From QAMX01 sp003149835 (lineage in GTDB: Bacteria; Bacillota; Clostridia; Oscillospirales; QAMX01), in assembly GCA_959600635.1 (NCBI GenBank), contig CAUGMN010000001.1:1-64000 (forward strand): a stretch of DNA of 64,000 bases, in the 5' to 3' direction. Position 1 is the stretch's first letter. Each line of letters opens with the position of its first letter. A program made the translations under genes and the position numbers. Positions 36,482 through 44,423 of this stretch are shown here, in pieces. A model generated the notes under the pieces. The model had not been told where the DNA came from, searched no databases, and saw only the letters and a list, made by a program, of their open reading frames with translations.

Positions 36482-36514
36482 ATATAGTATACTATATTTT
36501 CCAATCCGTGTCAA
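36482..36514 (-). promoter_or_regulatory. Sigma-A promoter with 16-bp palindrome for the topoisomerase operon
   Basis: On the minus strand TTGACA (36509-36514) and TATACT (36486-36491) are 17 bp apart. A perfect 16-bp palindrome (36482-36497) covers the -10 element, a layout expected for a repressor operator or a supercoiling-sensitive promoter. Confidence 0.8.
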
Positions 36515-36673
36515 CCGGCCGCATTTTTGGCGCCGCTCCGGATCCCGCGCCCGCTGCCGGATGCCCGGCCTTTTTCATCCGGAACGGCTGAAAAACGTTT
36601 TTTTTGCTTTGACGCTTTTTTATCAAAAGGTGGACAAAACATTTGTACAGACTTAAAAGGATGCGAAAAACGA

Positions 36674-36702
36674 TTGCTTTTTTGAAGCTAATATGGTAAA
36701 AT
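36674..36702 (+). promoter_or_regulatory. Promoter for the sugar isomerase gene
   Basis: TTGCTT (36674-36679) and TAAAAT (36697-36702) are 17 bp apart, and TG precedes the -10 at the extended position (TGGTAAAAT). The leader would be about 105 nt. Confidence 0.6.
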
Positions 36703-36814
36703 GATGACGGAGAAAAGCAAAGGCGGACGGCCCGGCGTCGTTTCAAACAAAGCGGCGCTGAAAGGGCCGAAACGCGCCGCTTGCAGTCTCTAAAAAAAGA
36801 AGGGGGTATCCCAT

Positions 36815-37612
36815 ATGAAGCTCGGAATCATCGGCGGCGAGAGCGAAAAGGATTTCCAATATGTTCAGTCGCTGGGCCTCGGCTATATTGAATTTTGCAT
36901 CAACGTCGGCCAAAACGCCTTTGAACACGCGGCGCGCGCGGAAGAGATCGCCGGATACAGCAAAAAATACGGCGTCGCGGTTTCCTCGATCGGCCGCTGG
37001 GGCACGGAACGGCTGCTGCCGGACGGGACGGTCAACGACGAGGAATACCGCTCCGACCTCGCGCTGATCGATATGGCCGCGGCGGTGGGCTGTCCGGTCT
37101 TCGTCTGCGGCTGCAACGGAGTGAAAGAGATGAGCTTTATCGACAACGCTCTCCTCGCCGCGGACTATTTTCAAAAGCTCGTCGATTACGGCGCGGCGCG
37201 CGGCGTGAAAATCGCGGTGTATAACTGCGACTGGGGCAACGTGATTTTTGACCGGCGCGGCTGGGATATCGTGCTGCCGAAGGTCGAAGGGCTTGGGATC
37301 AAATACGACACCTCGCACTGTATCAACCGCGGCGGCGACACCTTGCAGGAAATGCTCGACTATGGAAAGCGTTTCTACCACTTCCACATCAAGGGCACGG
37401 TTCGGATCAACGGCCGGCATGTGGACGATCCTCCGGCGGGCATGGATATGACGCCGTGGGGCGCGGTGATGGATCTGCTGTATCTGCATGACTATAAGGC
37501 GGTGATGAGCATCGAGCCCCATTCTTCCGTATGGAGGCGCGGCAACCGCGAGGACTGGGGCGTGCGCTTTACCATCCAATATATCTCCAAGTTTATTCTC
37601 GACGAGGAGTAA
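36815..37612 (+). CDS. Sugar phosphate isomerase/epimerase (xylose-isomerase-like TIM barrel)
   Basis: The 265-residue protein fits the AP-endonuclease-2-like TIM barrel: KLGIIGGESEKDFQYV at strand 1, KIAVYNCDW, KYDTSHCINRGGD and FHIKGT with metal-ligand Asp and His at strand ends, and MSIEPHSS with the final ligand Glu. Such proteins isomerise or epimerise sugars or cyclic polyols in the cytosol; the substrate cannot be told. A purine-rich GAAGGGGG lies 8 nt before the ATG. It has its own promoter and terminator, so it is monocistronic. Confidence 0.8.
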   Translation: MKLGIIGGESEKDFQYVQSLGLGYIEFCINVGQNAFEHAARAEEIAGYSKKYGVAVSSIGRWGTERLLPDGTVNDEEYRSDLALIDMAAAVGCPVFVCGCNGVKEMSFIDNALLAADYFQKLVDYGAARGVKIAVYNCDWGNVIFDRRGWDIVLPKVEGLGIKYDTSHCINRGGDTLQEMLDYGKRFYHFHIKGTVRINGRHVDDPPAGMDMTPWGAVMDLLYLHDYKAVMSIEPHSSVWRRGNREDWGVRFTIQYISKFILDEE

Positions 37613-37629
37613 AAGGAAGAACCGTTTCG

Positions 37630-37675
37630 AAATGGAAGGGCGACCGTGGAAACTTCGGCCGCCCTTCCATTTTTC
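37630..37675 (+). terminator. Intrinsic terminator after the isomerase gene
   Basis: A 13-bp stem (37630-37642 with 37660-37672) around a partly paired loop merges into five T. Confidence 0.8.
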
Positions 37676-37691
37676 GGATTTAATCTATTTT

Positions 37692-37752
37692 AGTCGAATA
37701 AAGTCAAAATTAGCATTGTGAAATCGCGTTTTGTCGGAAAATATGGTATTAT
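37692..37752 (+). promoter_or_regulatory. Spo0A-box-like sites and extended -10 before the Spo0A-C gene
   Basis: AGTCGAA at 37692-37698 and TGTCGGA at 37732-37738 each differ by one base from the 0A box TGTCGAA. An extended -10 (TGGTATTAT, 37744-37752) follows the second box directly. The layout would let a Spo0A-type protein bind at this promoter. Confidence 0.4.
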
Positions 37753-37787
37753 GGAAAAAACGGGGTCGTCTGTCCGGAGGTATGGTT

Positions 37788-38117
37788 ATGAGAGCGTTGT
37801 TGGACAAGCTGGGAATATCGGCAAAATATAAGGGGTATCGTATGCTGATTTACGCAATCGAAATCGCCGTGGAGGACGATACTGCGGTTTCAATGATCAC
37901 AAAACGGATCTATCCCCACATTGCCAAGGAATACGATATTTCTCCGGTTAATGTGGAAAAGAATATCAGGATGGCGATCTCCGCGTTCTGGACGCACGGC
38001 AACCGCGACCTTTACGACAAGATCGTCGGCTATCCGATCACGCAGAAGCCGAGCAACGCCGAATTCATCGGCGCGATTTCCTCCTACGTCATCAGGACGA
38101 AGGAATATAAAAGATAA
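37788..38117 (+). CDS. Stand-alone Spo0A C-terminal DNA-binding domain protein
   Basis: The 109-residue protein corresponds to the whole effector domain of Spo0A with no receiver domain: LGISAKYKGYRMLIYAIEIA, then ITKRIYPHIAKEYDISPVNVEKNIRMAISAFW and the Spo0A-like ending KPSNAEFIGAIS. This is the six-helix Spo0A DNA-binding fold. The ATG at 37788 has GGAGG 7 nt upstream. There is no phosphorylation site, so it would bind DNA without the phosphorelay, perhaps competing with or replacing Spo0A. It is complete, not a truncated gene: the upstream sequence has a terminator and promoter rather than receiver remnants. Confidence 0.85.
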   Translation: MRALLDKLGISAKYKGYRMLIYAIEIAVEDDTAVSMITKRIYPHIAKEYDISPVNVEKNIRMAISAFWTHGNRDLYDKIVGYPITQKPSNAEFIGAISSYVIRTKEYKR

Positions 38118-38240
38118 ATCCGCCGCTATTTTCAAAGGCGCCGGTCGCGGCTTTGTGAGCAAAATGGAGCATACGGAGGCGGCGGGGAATACAGAAACCG
38201 TTCGTTTGAAAATACAGAGCAGGCAATTTGAAGAGAGCGA

Positions 38241-38269
38241 TTGACTTTGCCCGCTATATGTGCTATAAT
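38241..38269 (+). promoter_or_regulatory. Sigma-A promoter of pnuC
   Basis: TTGACT (38241-38246) and TATAAT (38264-38269) have exact 17-bp spacing. Transcription should start near 38276, giving a 105-nt leader. Confidence 0.85.
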
Positions 38270-38282
38270 TCCCAAAAAGATT

Positions 38283-38366
38283 CTGCCACCGGGTAGAAAC
38301 ATGCGAAAGCATTCGCTACACATCGTTAGGTCTTGGAAGATGTGTATGCGGATGCTTATTTTTTTT
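38283..38366 (+). promoter_or_regulatory. Predicted attenuator/riboswitch-like leader of pnuC
   Basis: Three elements are visible in the leader. A 5-bp hairpin with 4-nt loop lies at 38283-38296. An ATGC-GAAA-GCAT hairpin lies at 38301-38312. A long terminator stem (38307-38324 with 38339-38357, one bulge and one G-T pair) is followed by an A and eight T (38359-38366). The second and third share 38307-38312, so only one can form. The ribosome site GGAGG starts at 38367, directly after the T run. It matches no riboswitch class I can name. Confidence 0.6.
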
Positions 38367-38380
38367 GGAGGACTTTGAAA

Positions 38381-39097
38381 ATGGCAAAGAAAGGGAATGT
38401 TTGGCTTTCATACTTTACAAAAGGGGAATGGGCTTTATGGATGGCTTCTGCCGGGATGATTTTGATCTCCTTTTTTCTTTTTGACAGAGAAAATCCGCTG
38501 ACTCTGATCGCTTCTTTGATCGGCGTCACCTCTTTAATCTTCAATGCAAAGGGCCATCCGTTCGGTCAGCTTTTGATGGTCGCATTCAGCGTTTTATATG
38601 GCGTCGTTTCTTTTACGTTTTCCTATTACGGAGAAATGATGACTTATTTGGGAATGACCGCGCCGATGGCCGTTTTCTCTCTGATCTCATGGCTCCGCAA
38701 TCCATACGACGGCGGCAGGCCGGAAGTGCGGGTGAACCGGTTAAAAGGGCGCGAAATCATTTTGATGCTGGCGTTAGCCGCCGTCATCACCGGCGCATTT
38801 TACTTTGTTCTCAAAGCGTTTGATACGGCAAATCTGATTCTAAGCACAATATCCGTCACAACAAGCTTTCTGGCGGTCTATCTGACGTTCAGGAGAAGCG
38901 CCTATTATGCCGTCGGCTATGCGGCCAATGATGTGGTGCTGATTGTTTTGTGGATATTGGCCGCACTTTCGGACAGATCCTACCTATCGGTGGTGATTTG
39001 CTTCACGGTATTTTTGGTCAACGATCTCTACGGCTTTTTGAATTGGTCAAAAATGCGGAAACGGCAGGAAAGCGGCGGCGAGCGCCGTCGCCGGTAA
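38381..39097 (+). CDS. pnuC: PnuC-family nicotinamide riboside transporter
   Basis: The 238-residue protein has seven or so helices and a basic C-terminal tail. Family features are the N-terminal FTKGEWALWM, the motif GVTSLIFNAKGHPFGQLLMVAFSVLYGV and the C-terminal NDLYGFLNWSKM. PnuC proteins import nicotinamide riboside for NAD synthesis by facilitated diffusion; relatives carry thiamine or riboflavin, so the ligand is inferred. GGAGG lies 9 nt before the ATG at 38381. The gene sits behind a predicted attenuator, implying control by a small molecule, possibly an NAD-related one. Confidence 0.88.
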   Translation: MAKKGNVWLSYFTKGEWALWMASAGMILISFFLFDRENPLTLIASLIGVTSLIFNAKGHPFGQLLMVAFSVLYGVVSFTFSYYGEMMTYLGMTAPMAVFSLISWLRNPYDGGRPEVRVNRLKGREIILMLALAAVITGAFYFVLKAFDTANLILSTISVTTSFLAVYLTFRRSAYYAVGYAANDVVLIVLWILAALSDRSYLSVVICFTVFLVNDLYGFLNWSKMRKRQESGGERRRR

Positions 39098-39173
39098 AGG
39101 CCGTCGATCGAAGCTCTTTTCAGCGCAGGAGCTTACCTCCTCGGGCATGATCGGAAAAACGGGGAAAGAAAAA

Positions 39174-39203
39174 AACGGCATAGCCGCAAATGGCTATGCC
39201 GTT
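39174..39203. terminator. Terminator between pnuC and the amidohydrolase gene
   Basis: A perfect 12-bp stem (39174-39185 with 39192-39203) has a 6-nt loop. On the minus strand it runs into a long T stretch, so it mainly ends the amidohydrolase transcript; on the plus strand ATT follows. Confidence 0.75.
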
Positions 39204-39297
39204 ATTCCATCCAGAACCGCCCGCGTGTTCCCCGTCCGCTGCGCCCGCATGACAAAGGGCGCGGCCGCAGTCTGTTTTTTCCGCCGCCTGTCCGCGC

Positions 39298-40491
39298 TCA
39301 GAGCGCAAACAGCTCCTGAGCGTTATCGTGCAGAATGCGCTTGGCAATGTAGCGGGCATAGGGCATATCGATCGCCCCGTCTTCGATCATGTCCGCGAGC
39401 GCGCGGGACAAAACGTGCTCCATGGCGAGGAGCGCGCCGACGCTGTCCTCGGGCATCCATGTGTCGCAGCCCCACGTGAGCCGGTGCGCGTCGGCGACTT
39501 CGAGCGCGGTGACGAGGTAGCCGCGCGCCGCAAAGGTCGAGAGATAGGGAATCCAGCAGGTGTCGGAAAAGACGTTGGGCGCGGCGAGCAGCAGCGCATA
39601 GGTGTCGTCCGTCCAGGGGAAGCCGCCGTGCAGGAGATGAAAAACCGTGTCGGGGTGGCGGCGGATCAGCTTCAAAAGCCCGATCGGGTTCGTCCGCTCG
39701 TACTGCCCCGTGCCGGTGTGGATTTGCAGAGGCAGCCGCAGCTCTGCGGCTGCGGACGCCAGCTCATCCATGACGACGTCGCCGAAATCGAGGATCTCCT
39801 GCTCCGTGGCGTTCGGGTTGTTGAGCGCTTTTCCGGCGCGGACGAGATCGGTGTTCTCAAAGACGATCGGCCGCTCATAGGCGATCGCCACTTTCAGCGC
39901 CGCGCAGCCGCCGGCCTTTTTGCGCGCCACGGCGCGGCGCATCTCGTCGAGATAGCTCCGCATAGTCGCGCATTCCCTGTCGGCAAACAGCGAACGGGCA
40001 AAAAAGCCGTTCGGCTCCGGCTTGCCGGCCAGATAGCCCGAGAAAAAGCAGTCGCAGCGGAAGCTCGGCTTAAACAGCGACGGGTGGCCGAGGTCGTCGC
40101 CGGGGCGCGGCTGACGCTCGTTAACGACCGCGTCGAAGCGGCAGGTGTCGGTGAGCAGCCGCAGGTGGTGCTGCGGGTCGGCGTAGGCGGCCCTGACGGC
40201 GTCGTCGAGCGCGGGGACGGCGTCGGCGCGGACGGGAATGCCGTAGACCTGTTCCAGAGCGGCGAACAGCCAGCGGAAAAAGCTGTTCGTCCCGTTTTTG
40301 AGCAGATAGCGCTCCCAAGCGGCCGTGTCGCCGATCTGAGGCGGCCGCGCCGCCCAGTTGACGTAGCTGTGTTCGAGGAGCTCGCGCAGGCCGACGCCGC
40401 GGTAATCCTCGTCGTTGAGGTGGTGGTTGTGCGTCGAGATGATGCGGAGCGAGCGGATGTATTCCAACAGCTCATGGCGGATATCGGACAT
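39298..40491 (-). CDS. Amidohydrolase family protein, uronate-isomerase-like
   Basis: The 397-residue TIM-barrel protein has the metal motif HxH near residue 21 (ISTHNHH), LQIHTGTGQYE at strand 5, HLLHGGFPW at strand 6 and LTWGCDTW with the catalytic Asp near the end. These fit the glucuronate isomerase/amidohydrolase-2 superfamily. It is somewhat shorter than uronate isomerase (about 470), so a hydrolase or decarboxylase of a sugar-like compound is also possible. AAGGAG lies just upstream of the ATG. It is alone on its strand; no sugar operon surrounds it. Confidence 0.72.
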   Translation of the reverse strand: MSDIRHELLEYIRSLRIISTHNHHLNDEDYRGVGLRELLEHSYVNWAARPPQIGDTAAWERYLLKNGTNSFFRWLFAALEQVYGIPVRADAVPALDDAVRAAYADPQHHLRLLTDTCRFDAVVNERQPRPGDDLGHPSLFKPSFRCDCFFSGYLAGKPEPNGFFARSLFADRECATMRSYLDEMRRAVARKKAGGCAALKVAIAYERPIVFENTDLVRAGKALNNPNATEQEILDFGDVVMDELASAAAELRLPLQIHTGTGQYERTNPIGLLKLIRRHPDTVFHLLHGGFPWTDDTYALLLAAPNVFSDTCWIPYLSTFAARGYLVTALEVADAHRLTWGCDTWMPEDSVGALLAMEHVLSRALADMIEDGAIDMPYARYIAKRILHDNAQELFAL

Positions 40492-40630
40492 AGAGAGGCT
40501 CCTTTCAAATCGCGGCTTTCAAAATCGGGCCGGGGTTTTACGGCCTTTCAAAAGCGCGCGGAAGATCGTTGAGAGAGAAATATCCCTGCGACGCTGAAAA
40601 GGCCGGCCGGCTGATCAGAAAGCGACGAAA

Positions 40631-41617
40631 TCAAAAACGGCGGCGTGGATCAGCGGCAGAGCGGGTCCTGCTGCTGTGATCAGGAGAAAACGAGGTCTGC
40701 GTTCGGCGCGAACTCCGTTTTTTGATGTTTTTGGTGGCGCGTATCACCATAAAGACCGCGATCATAACCGAAGAAACACACACCACGGAACCGGTGATCG
40801 TATTGGCTATCCGGCGGAAGACCGCCTCTTCGGCGCCGAACTCCGCAATCATCGCCGTTTGTAAAGCCATGACGGACATCATGGCGCCCGTAAAGGCAAT
40901 GGCTTTGGATGCGGAGAGAAGAGGGCTTTTGAACTTTCGAAATTTGAAGACATGGACAGTCGCTGTGATCGCCGTATAGAAGGTATACATAGCCGACAGA
41001 TAAATCACGTAACCGGGGTATTCATAGTGCAGATTATCGCGGATCATCAGCACGGTCATGCCTGACATTCCCGTATTCAGGAGCAACATGAGCAGCCCGC
41101 AAATGCGGTATCCTTTCCATTCAAACAATTCTCTGTCCTCGGGGCGGTGGTATTGTTTTAAATGGCGTATATGATACACAAGGGACAGACGGACGGCTCC
41201 GAGCATCAGGTAATACGCCGCGATGGCCGCAAACCAGACGGAACGATAGAGAACCGCCGCAACGCCTCTGAATATGGCGTAAACGGTGTTAACGATCAGT
41301 CCCTGATAAATCGAGGCCGTTCCCCTGAATGCGACGTCATTTAACAACAGATGCCCGATGGGGTTCCGATTGAGATGTTTGACGACCGGCAAATTCCAAA
41401 ACCCTTCTTTGACGGAGCGGATCAGCTTCGGAAAGCAAAGCGCCGCGGCGGTCAGGGCGTATGCCGAAACCAGATAGGAGATATAGGCCAGCGCCGTGGC
41501 TTTGAAGGAATCGGATAAACCGAAGACCAGCAGCAGGACGGAGATGGGGATGAGCAGCAATGTCACCCACAGAGGCGGATAGAATACTTTTTTCAGTGCG
41601 CTTTTCCATCGATCCAT
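40631..41617 (-). CDS. Polytopic membrane protein of unknown function
   Basis: The 328-residue protein has about eight hydrophobic helices with a long cytoplasmic loop (DEREL-type charged stretch near residue 160) and a basic Ser/Arg-rich tail. GAGGG lies 7 nt before the ATG at 41617. I do not recognise the family. Base composition is lower in GC than the neighbours. It stands between the amidohydrolase gene and a small membrane protein gene, all on the minus strand. Confidence 0.65.
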   Translation of the reverse strand: MDRWKSALKKVFYPPLWVTLLLIPISVLLLVFGLSDSFKATALAYISYLVSAYALTAAALCFPKLIRSVKEGFWNLPVVKHLNRNPIGHLLLNDVAFRGTASIYQGLIVNTVYAIFRGVAAVLYRSVWFAAIAAYYLMLGAVRLSLVYHIRHLKQYHRPEDRELFEWKGYRICGLLMLLLNTGMSGMTVLMIRDNLHYEYPGYVIYLSAMYTFYTAITATVHVFKFRKFKSPLLSASKAIAFTGAMMSVMALQTAMIAEFGAEEAVFRRIANTITGSVVCVSSVMIAVFMVIRATKNIKKRSSRRTQTSFSPDHSSRTRSAADPRRRF

Positions 41618-41929
41618 CGACATTCCCTCTTATGTTCATCGACATCCATACGTTGTCCATTTCGCTTGGCAGAAAAAGACGTCGTTTTGAAAAATACCGG
41701 CAGAGCGGTCATTGGCTAAGCCCCCCCGGATTTTTACAGCCGCCGCAACAGACAGGACGGCCCGTCGGGGAAAGGCCGCGCGAGCGCAGCAAACGGTGTC
41801 GCGCGTGTCCGCTCAGAAAAAACGGCGGTTTCAAGGCGTTTCTTGAAGCCCCCCCACAGAGCGGCTATGAACCGCCCGCGGGCGAATGGGACTCGCGCCC
41901 ACACGGCGTCATCCTGTCTCGGCGCTCTG
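41618..41929. other. Gap with no recognised gene
   Basis: This 312-bp stretch holds no convincing gene. Two runs of six or more C, a short TTCAAG/CTTGAA inverted repeat (41830-41847) and GC-rich tracts are visible. A frame open on the minus strand through 41734-41958 overlaps the end of the 54-residue protein gene and has no ribosome site. Confidence 0.5.
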
Positions 41930-42094
41930 TTACTCTTTGTTTTTCGGGAGGACGCCAAAAATCACAACAAACATGCCAATCACGGAGAAAAGGATTCCAA
42001 ACAGCTGAACAATGCCCCAGTTGGCATGAATGGCAACGTACGAACAGTGAAAGCCAAACAAAATCAGCGCAATCCCAAATAAAATCTTTTTCAT
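41930..42094 (-). CDS. Small two-helix membrane protein (54 aa)
   Basis: The ATG at 42094 opens a 54-codon frame to a TAA at 41930-41932. The protein starts MKKILFGIALILFGF, has a second hydrophobic helix (LFGILFSVIGMFVVIFGVL), and ends in PKNKE. An AGGAG sequence lies about 10 nt before the ATG. The codon use is native-looking and AT-richer than the flanks. Clostridia carry many small proteins of this shape, but I cannot assign a family or function. It lies downstream of cysS on the same strand and may have its own transcript. Confidence 0.7.
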   Translation of the reverse strand: MKKILFGIALILFGFHCSYVAIHANWGIVQLFGILFSVIGMFVVIFGVLPKNKE

Positions 42095-42294
42095 CCTCTA
42101 AAACTCCTGACTCCTTGTATCCTTCGGCGAGCCAAGGCGGCGGGAGCATCATACCGGCGCGCGGCGCCGCGGGGGATGCCAACCGAAGCGGAGGAAAGGC
42201 CGGGCGAAAGCCGGGGTCCATCCGTCAGACCGGCTCGGCCGGAGTCCTCTGCGCGACAGCGGACAGAGAAACGCTCTCTGCCCGCCGGTAGATT

Positions 42295-43749
42295 CTATTT
42301 TTCTCCGATTCGAACGATTTTCACGCCGTTTGGCGTGTCTTCGAGGAGAATGCCGCGGCTTTTCAGCTCGTCGCGGATGCGGTCGGCCTCGGCGTAATTT
42401 TTCGCCTTTTTTGCGGCCGCGCGCGCCTCGACCTGCGCGTTTACATAGGCGGCCAGCTCGCCGTCAAGCCCGCTGTCAGGCTGCGCCTGCTTTTCCTGCT
42501 CGGCGCGCACAGCCGCGGCGGCTTCGATCAGGCCGAGCGACAAAACCTCGTCGAATTCGGCGATCAGGCGCAGCTTCACCGCGTCGCCGGTCTTAGATTT
42601 GAGCACGTCGTAGAGCGCGGTAACGGCGAGAGAGGTGTTGAGATCGTTATTCAAAGCGTCGGTAAAGCGGGCGCGGAGCGCGGCCTCCTCCGCCTCGTCC
42701 GCCGCGCCGCTTTCGGGGCGCAGCGCCGCGATGCGGGCGACCAGCTTGGCGTAGGCCGCCGCGGCGTTGTCTAAATTCTCATAGGAAAACAGCAGCGACT
42801 TGCGGTAATGCGACTGCATACAGAAGAAGCGGTAGGCGAGCGGGTCGTAGCCCTTGGATTCCAGCAGGGAGACGGTGAGAAACTCGCCCGACGACTTCGC
42901 CATTTTGCCGGCGTTGGTATTCAGGTGCAGCACATGGAACCAATAGTTGCACCATTTGTGGCCCAGATACGCCTCCGACTGCGCGATCTCGTTGGTGTGG
43001 TGGGGAAAGGCGTTGTCGATGCCGCCGCAGTGGATATCCAGGTGCTCGCCGCAGTGCTTGATGCTGATCGCCGAGCACTCGATGTGCCAGCCGGGATAGC
43101 CCGTCCCCCACGGGGACTCCCATTTCAGCGCCTGATCCTCAAACTTCGACTTGGTAAACCAGAGCACAAAGTCGTTTTTGTTGCGCTTGTTCCCGTCCTC
43201 CTCGACGCCCTCGCGCACGCCGACGGCGAGATCGTCGGCGTCGTGATCGTTGAAGACGTAGTAGCGGTCGAGCTTCGCGGTGTCGAAGTAGACGTTGCCG
43301 CCGGCGAGATAGGCGTAGTCTTTGTCGAGCAGCGCCTGCACGAGCGCGATATATTCGGCGATGCAGTTCGTCGCCGGCTCGACGACGTCGGGGCGGCGGA
43401 TATGAAGCTTTTCACAGTCGGCGAAAAAGGCGTCGGTGTAGAATTTTGCGATCTCCATGACGGATTTGTGCTCGCGCTTCGCGCCTTTGAGCATCTTGTC
43501 CTCGCCGGTGTCGGCGTCGGAGGCGAGGTGGCCGACGTCGGTGATGTTCATCACGCGCTTGACGTCGTACCCCGAATAGCGGAGGAATTTGTCGAGCACG
43601 TCCTCCATGATATAGGTGCGGAGGTTGCCGATGTGGGCGTAATGATAAACGGTCGGGCCGCAGGTATACAGGCTGACCCTGCCGGGTTCGGCGGGCCGGA
43701 AGGGCTCGCGGCTGTGCGTCAGGGAGTTATATAAAACGAGTTCAGACAT
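42295..43749 (-). CDS. cysS: Cysteinyl-tRNA synthetase
   Basis: The 484-residue class I synthetase has the zinc Cys and HIGH-type motif together (YTCGPTVYHYAHIGNLRTY), WHIECSAIS with a further zinc ligand, and the KMSKS variant KMAKS (GKMAKSSGEFLT). Length is standard. GGAGG precedes the ATG by 11 nt. It attaches cysteine to tRNA-Cys. It is the last gene of the recA-recX-rimO-pgsA-cysS group and follows pgsA after 19 nt. No T-box is seen in front, consistent with reading from the operon. Confidence 0.97.
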   Translation of the reverse strand: MSELVLYNSLTHSREPFRPAEPGRVSLYTCGPTVYHYAHIGNLRTYIMEDVLDKFLRYSGYDVKRVMNITDVGHLASDADTGEDKMLKGAKREHKSVMEIAKFYTDAFFADCEKLHIRRPDVVEPATNCIAEYIALVQALLDKDYAYLAGGNVYFDTAKLDRYYVFNDHDADDLAVGVREGVEEDGNKRNKNDFVLWFTKSKFEDQALKWESPWGTGYPGWHIECSAISIKHCGEHLDIHCGGIDNAFPHHTNEIAQSEAYLGHKWCNYWFHVLHLNTNAGKMAKSSGEFLTVSLLESKGYDPLAYRFFCMQSHYRKSLLFSYENLDNAAAAYAKLVARIAALRPESGAADEAEEAALRARFTDALNNDLNTSLAVTALYDVLKSKTGDAVKLRLIAEFDEVLSLGLIEAAAAVRAEQEKQAQPDSGLDGELAAYVNAQVEARAAAKKAKNYAEADRIRDELKSRGILLEDTPNGVKIVRIGEK

Positions 43750-43768
43750 AAAAAGCGTTTCCTCCGGC

Positions 43769-44332
43769 TTATTTTTTGAGGTTTTTCAGCGAAAGGCCGT
43801 GCAGACAGTAGTCGATGCCCGACCAGAGCGTCACCGCGGCGGTGAGCCAGCACAGGATGTTGGCGATCAGCACATAGTGCTCCGTGAAAACGTCGATCCC
43901 GATCTCCGGCAGCAGCGGCAGGATCAGCACGATCAGGATCACCGCGATCTGCACGACGGTTTTCAGCTTGCCCGAAAAGGCCGCGCCGACGACGCGGCCG
44001 TTCGATGCGGCGACGACGCGGATCGAGGTGATCGTCAGCTCGCGCGCGAGGATGATCAGAATGGCCAGCGGGTGCATCAGCCCGTCGGCGACGAAGAGCA
44101 CAAACGCCGCGAAGACAAGAAGCTTGTCGGCCAAAGGGTCAAGAATCTTGCCGAGGTCGGTGATCTGGTTGTACTTTCGGGCGATGTAGCCGTCCAAATG
44201 ATCGGTAATGGAGGCGAGCGCAAAAATACAGGCGGCGGTAAACAGCGCCCATGATCCGTCGAGCTCCATGAACAGGACAAAAAACGGGATCAGCGCGAGC
44301 CGGATTACCGTGATGATATTGGCGGTGGACAT
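43769..44332 (-). CDS. pgsA: CDP-diacylglycerol-glycerol-3-phosphate 3-phosphatidyltransferase
   Basis: The 187-residue membrane protein carries the CDP-alcohol phosphotransferase motif D-x2-D-G-x2-A-R-x8-G-x3-D-x3-D (DHLDGYIARKY then GKILDPLADK) near residue 55. About five helices are present. It makes phosphatidylglycerol phosphate. The ATG at 44332 is the first in the frame after rimO. The rimO-pgsA neighbourhood is common in Firmicutes. It is transcribed with cysS behind it. Confidence 0.95.
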   Translation of the reverse strand: MSTANIITVIRLALIPFFVLFMELDGSWALFTAACIFALASITDHLDGYIARKYNQITDLGKILDPLADKLLVFAAFVLFVADGLMHPLAILIILARELTITSIRVVAASNGRVVGAAFSGKLKTVVQIAVILIVLILPLLPEIGIDVFTEHYVLIANILCWLTAAVTLWSGIDYCLHGLSLKNLKK

Positions 44333-44423
44333 TTTCGTACCACGATCCTCTCTCAAATACTCAGGGCGGATGAAAGCCGCCGGAACGATCGGCCCTGCGG
44401 TTCCGGCGCGCGGAGCTGTGCGT

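Larger units (their letters stand above)
36311..36814. other. Divergent promoter region between topoisomerase and isomerase genes
   Basis: This 504-bp gap holds the two divergent promoters listed separately. The rest (36323-36480 and 36515-36640) shows no convincing open frame or other element; a run of seven T at 36599-36605 is not backed by a strong stem. Confidence 0.6.

Noticed and set aside
42261..42283. Hairpin after cysS as terminator
   Set aside because: Stem of about 9 bp with a mismatch and no T run; too weak to call.
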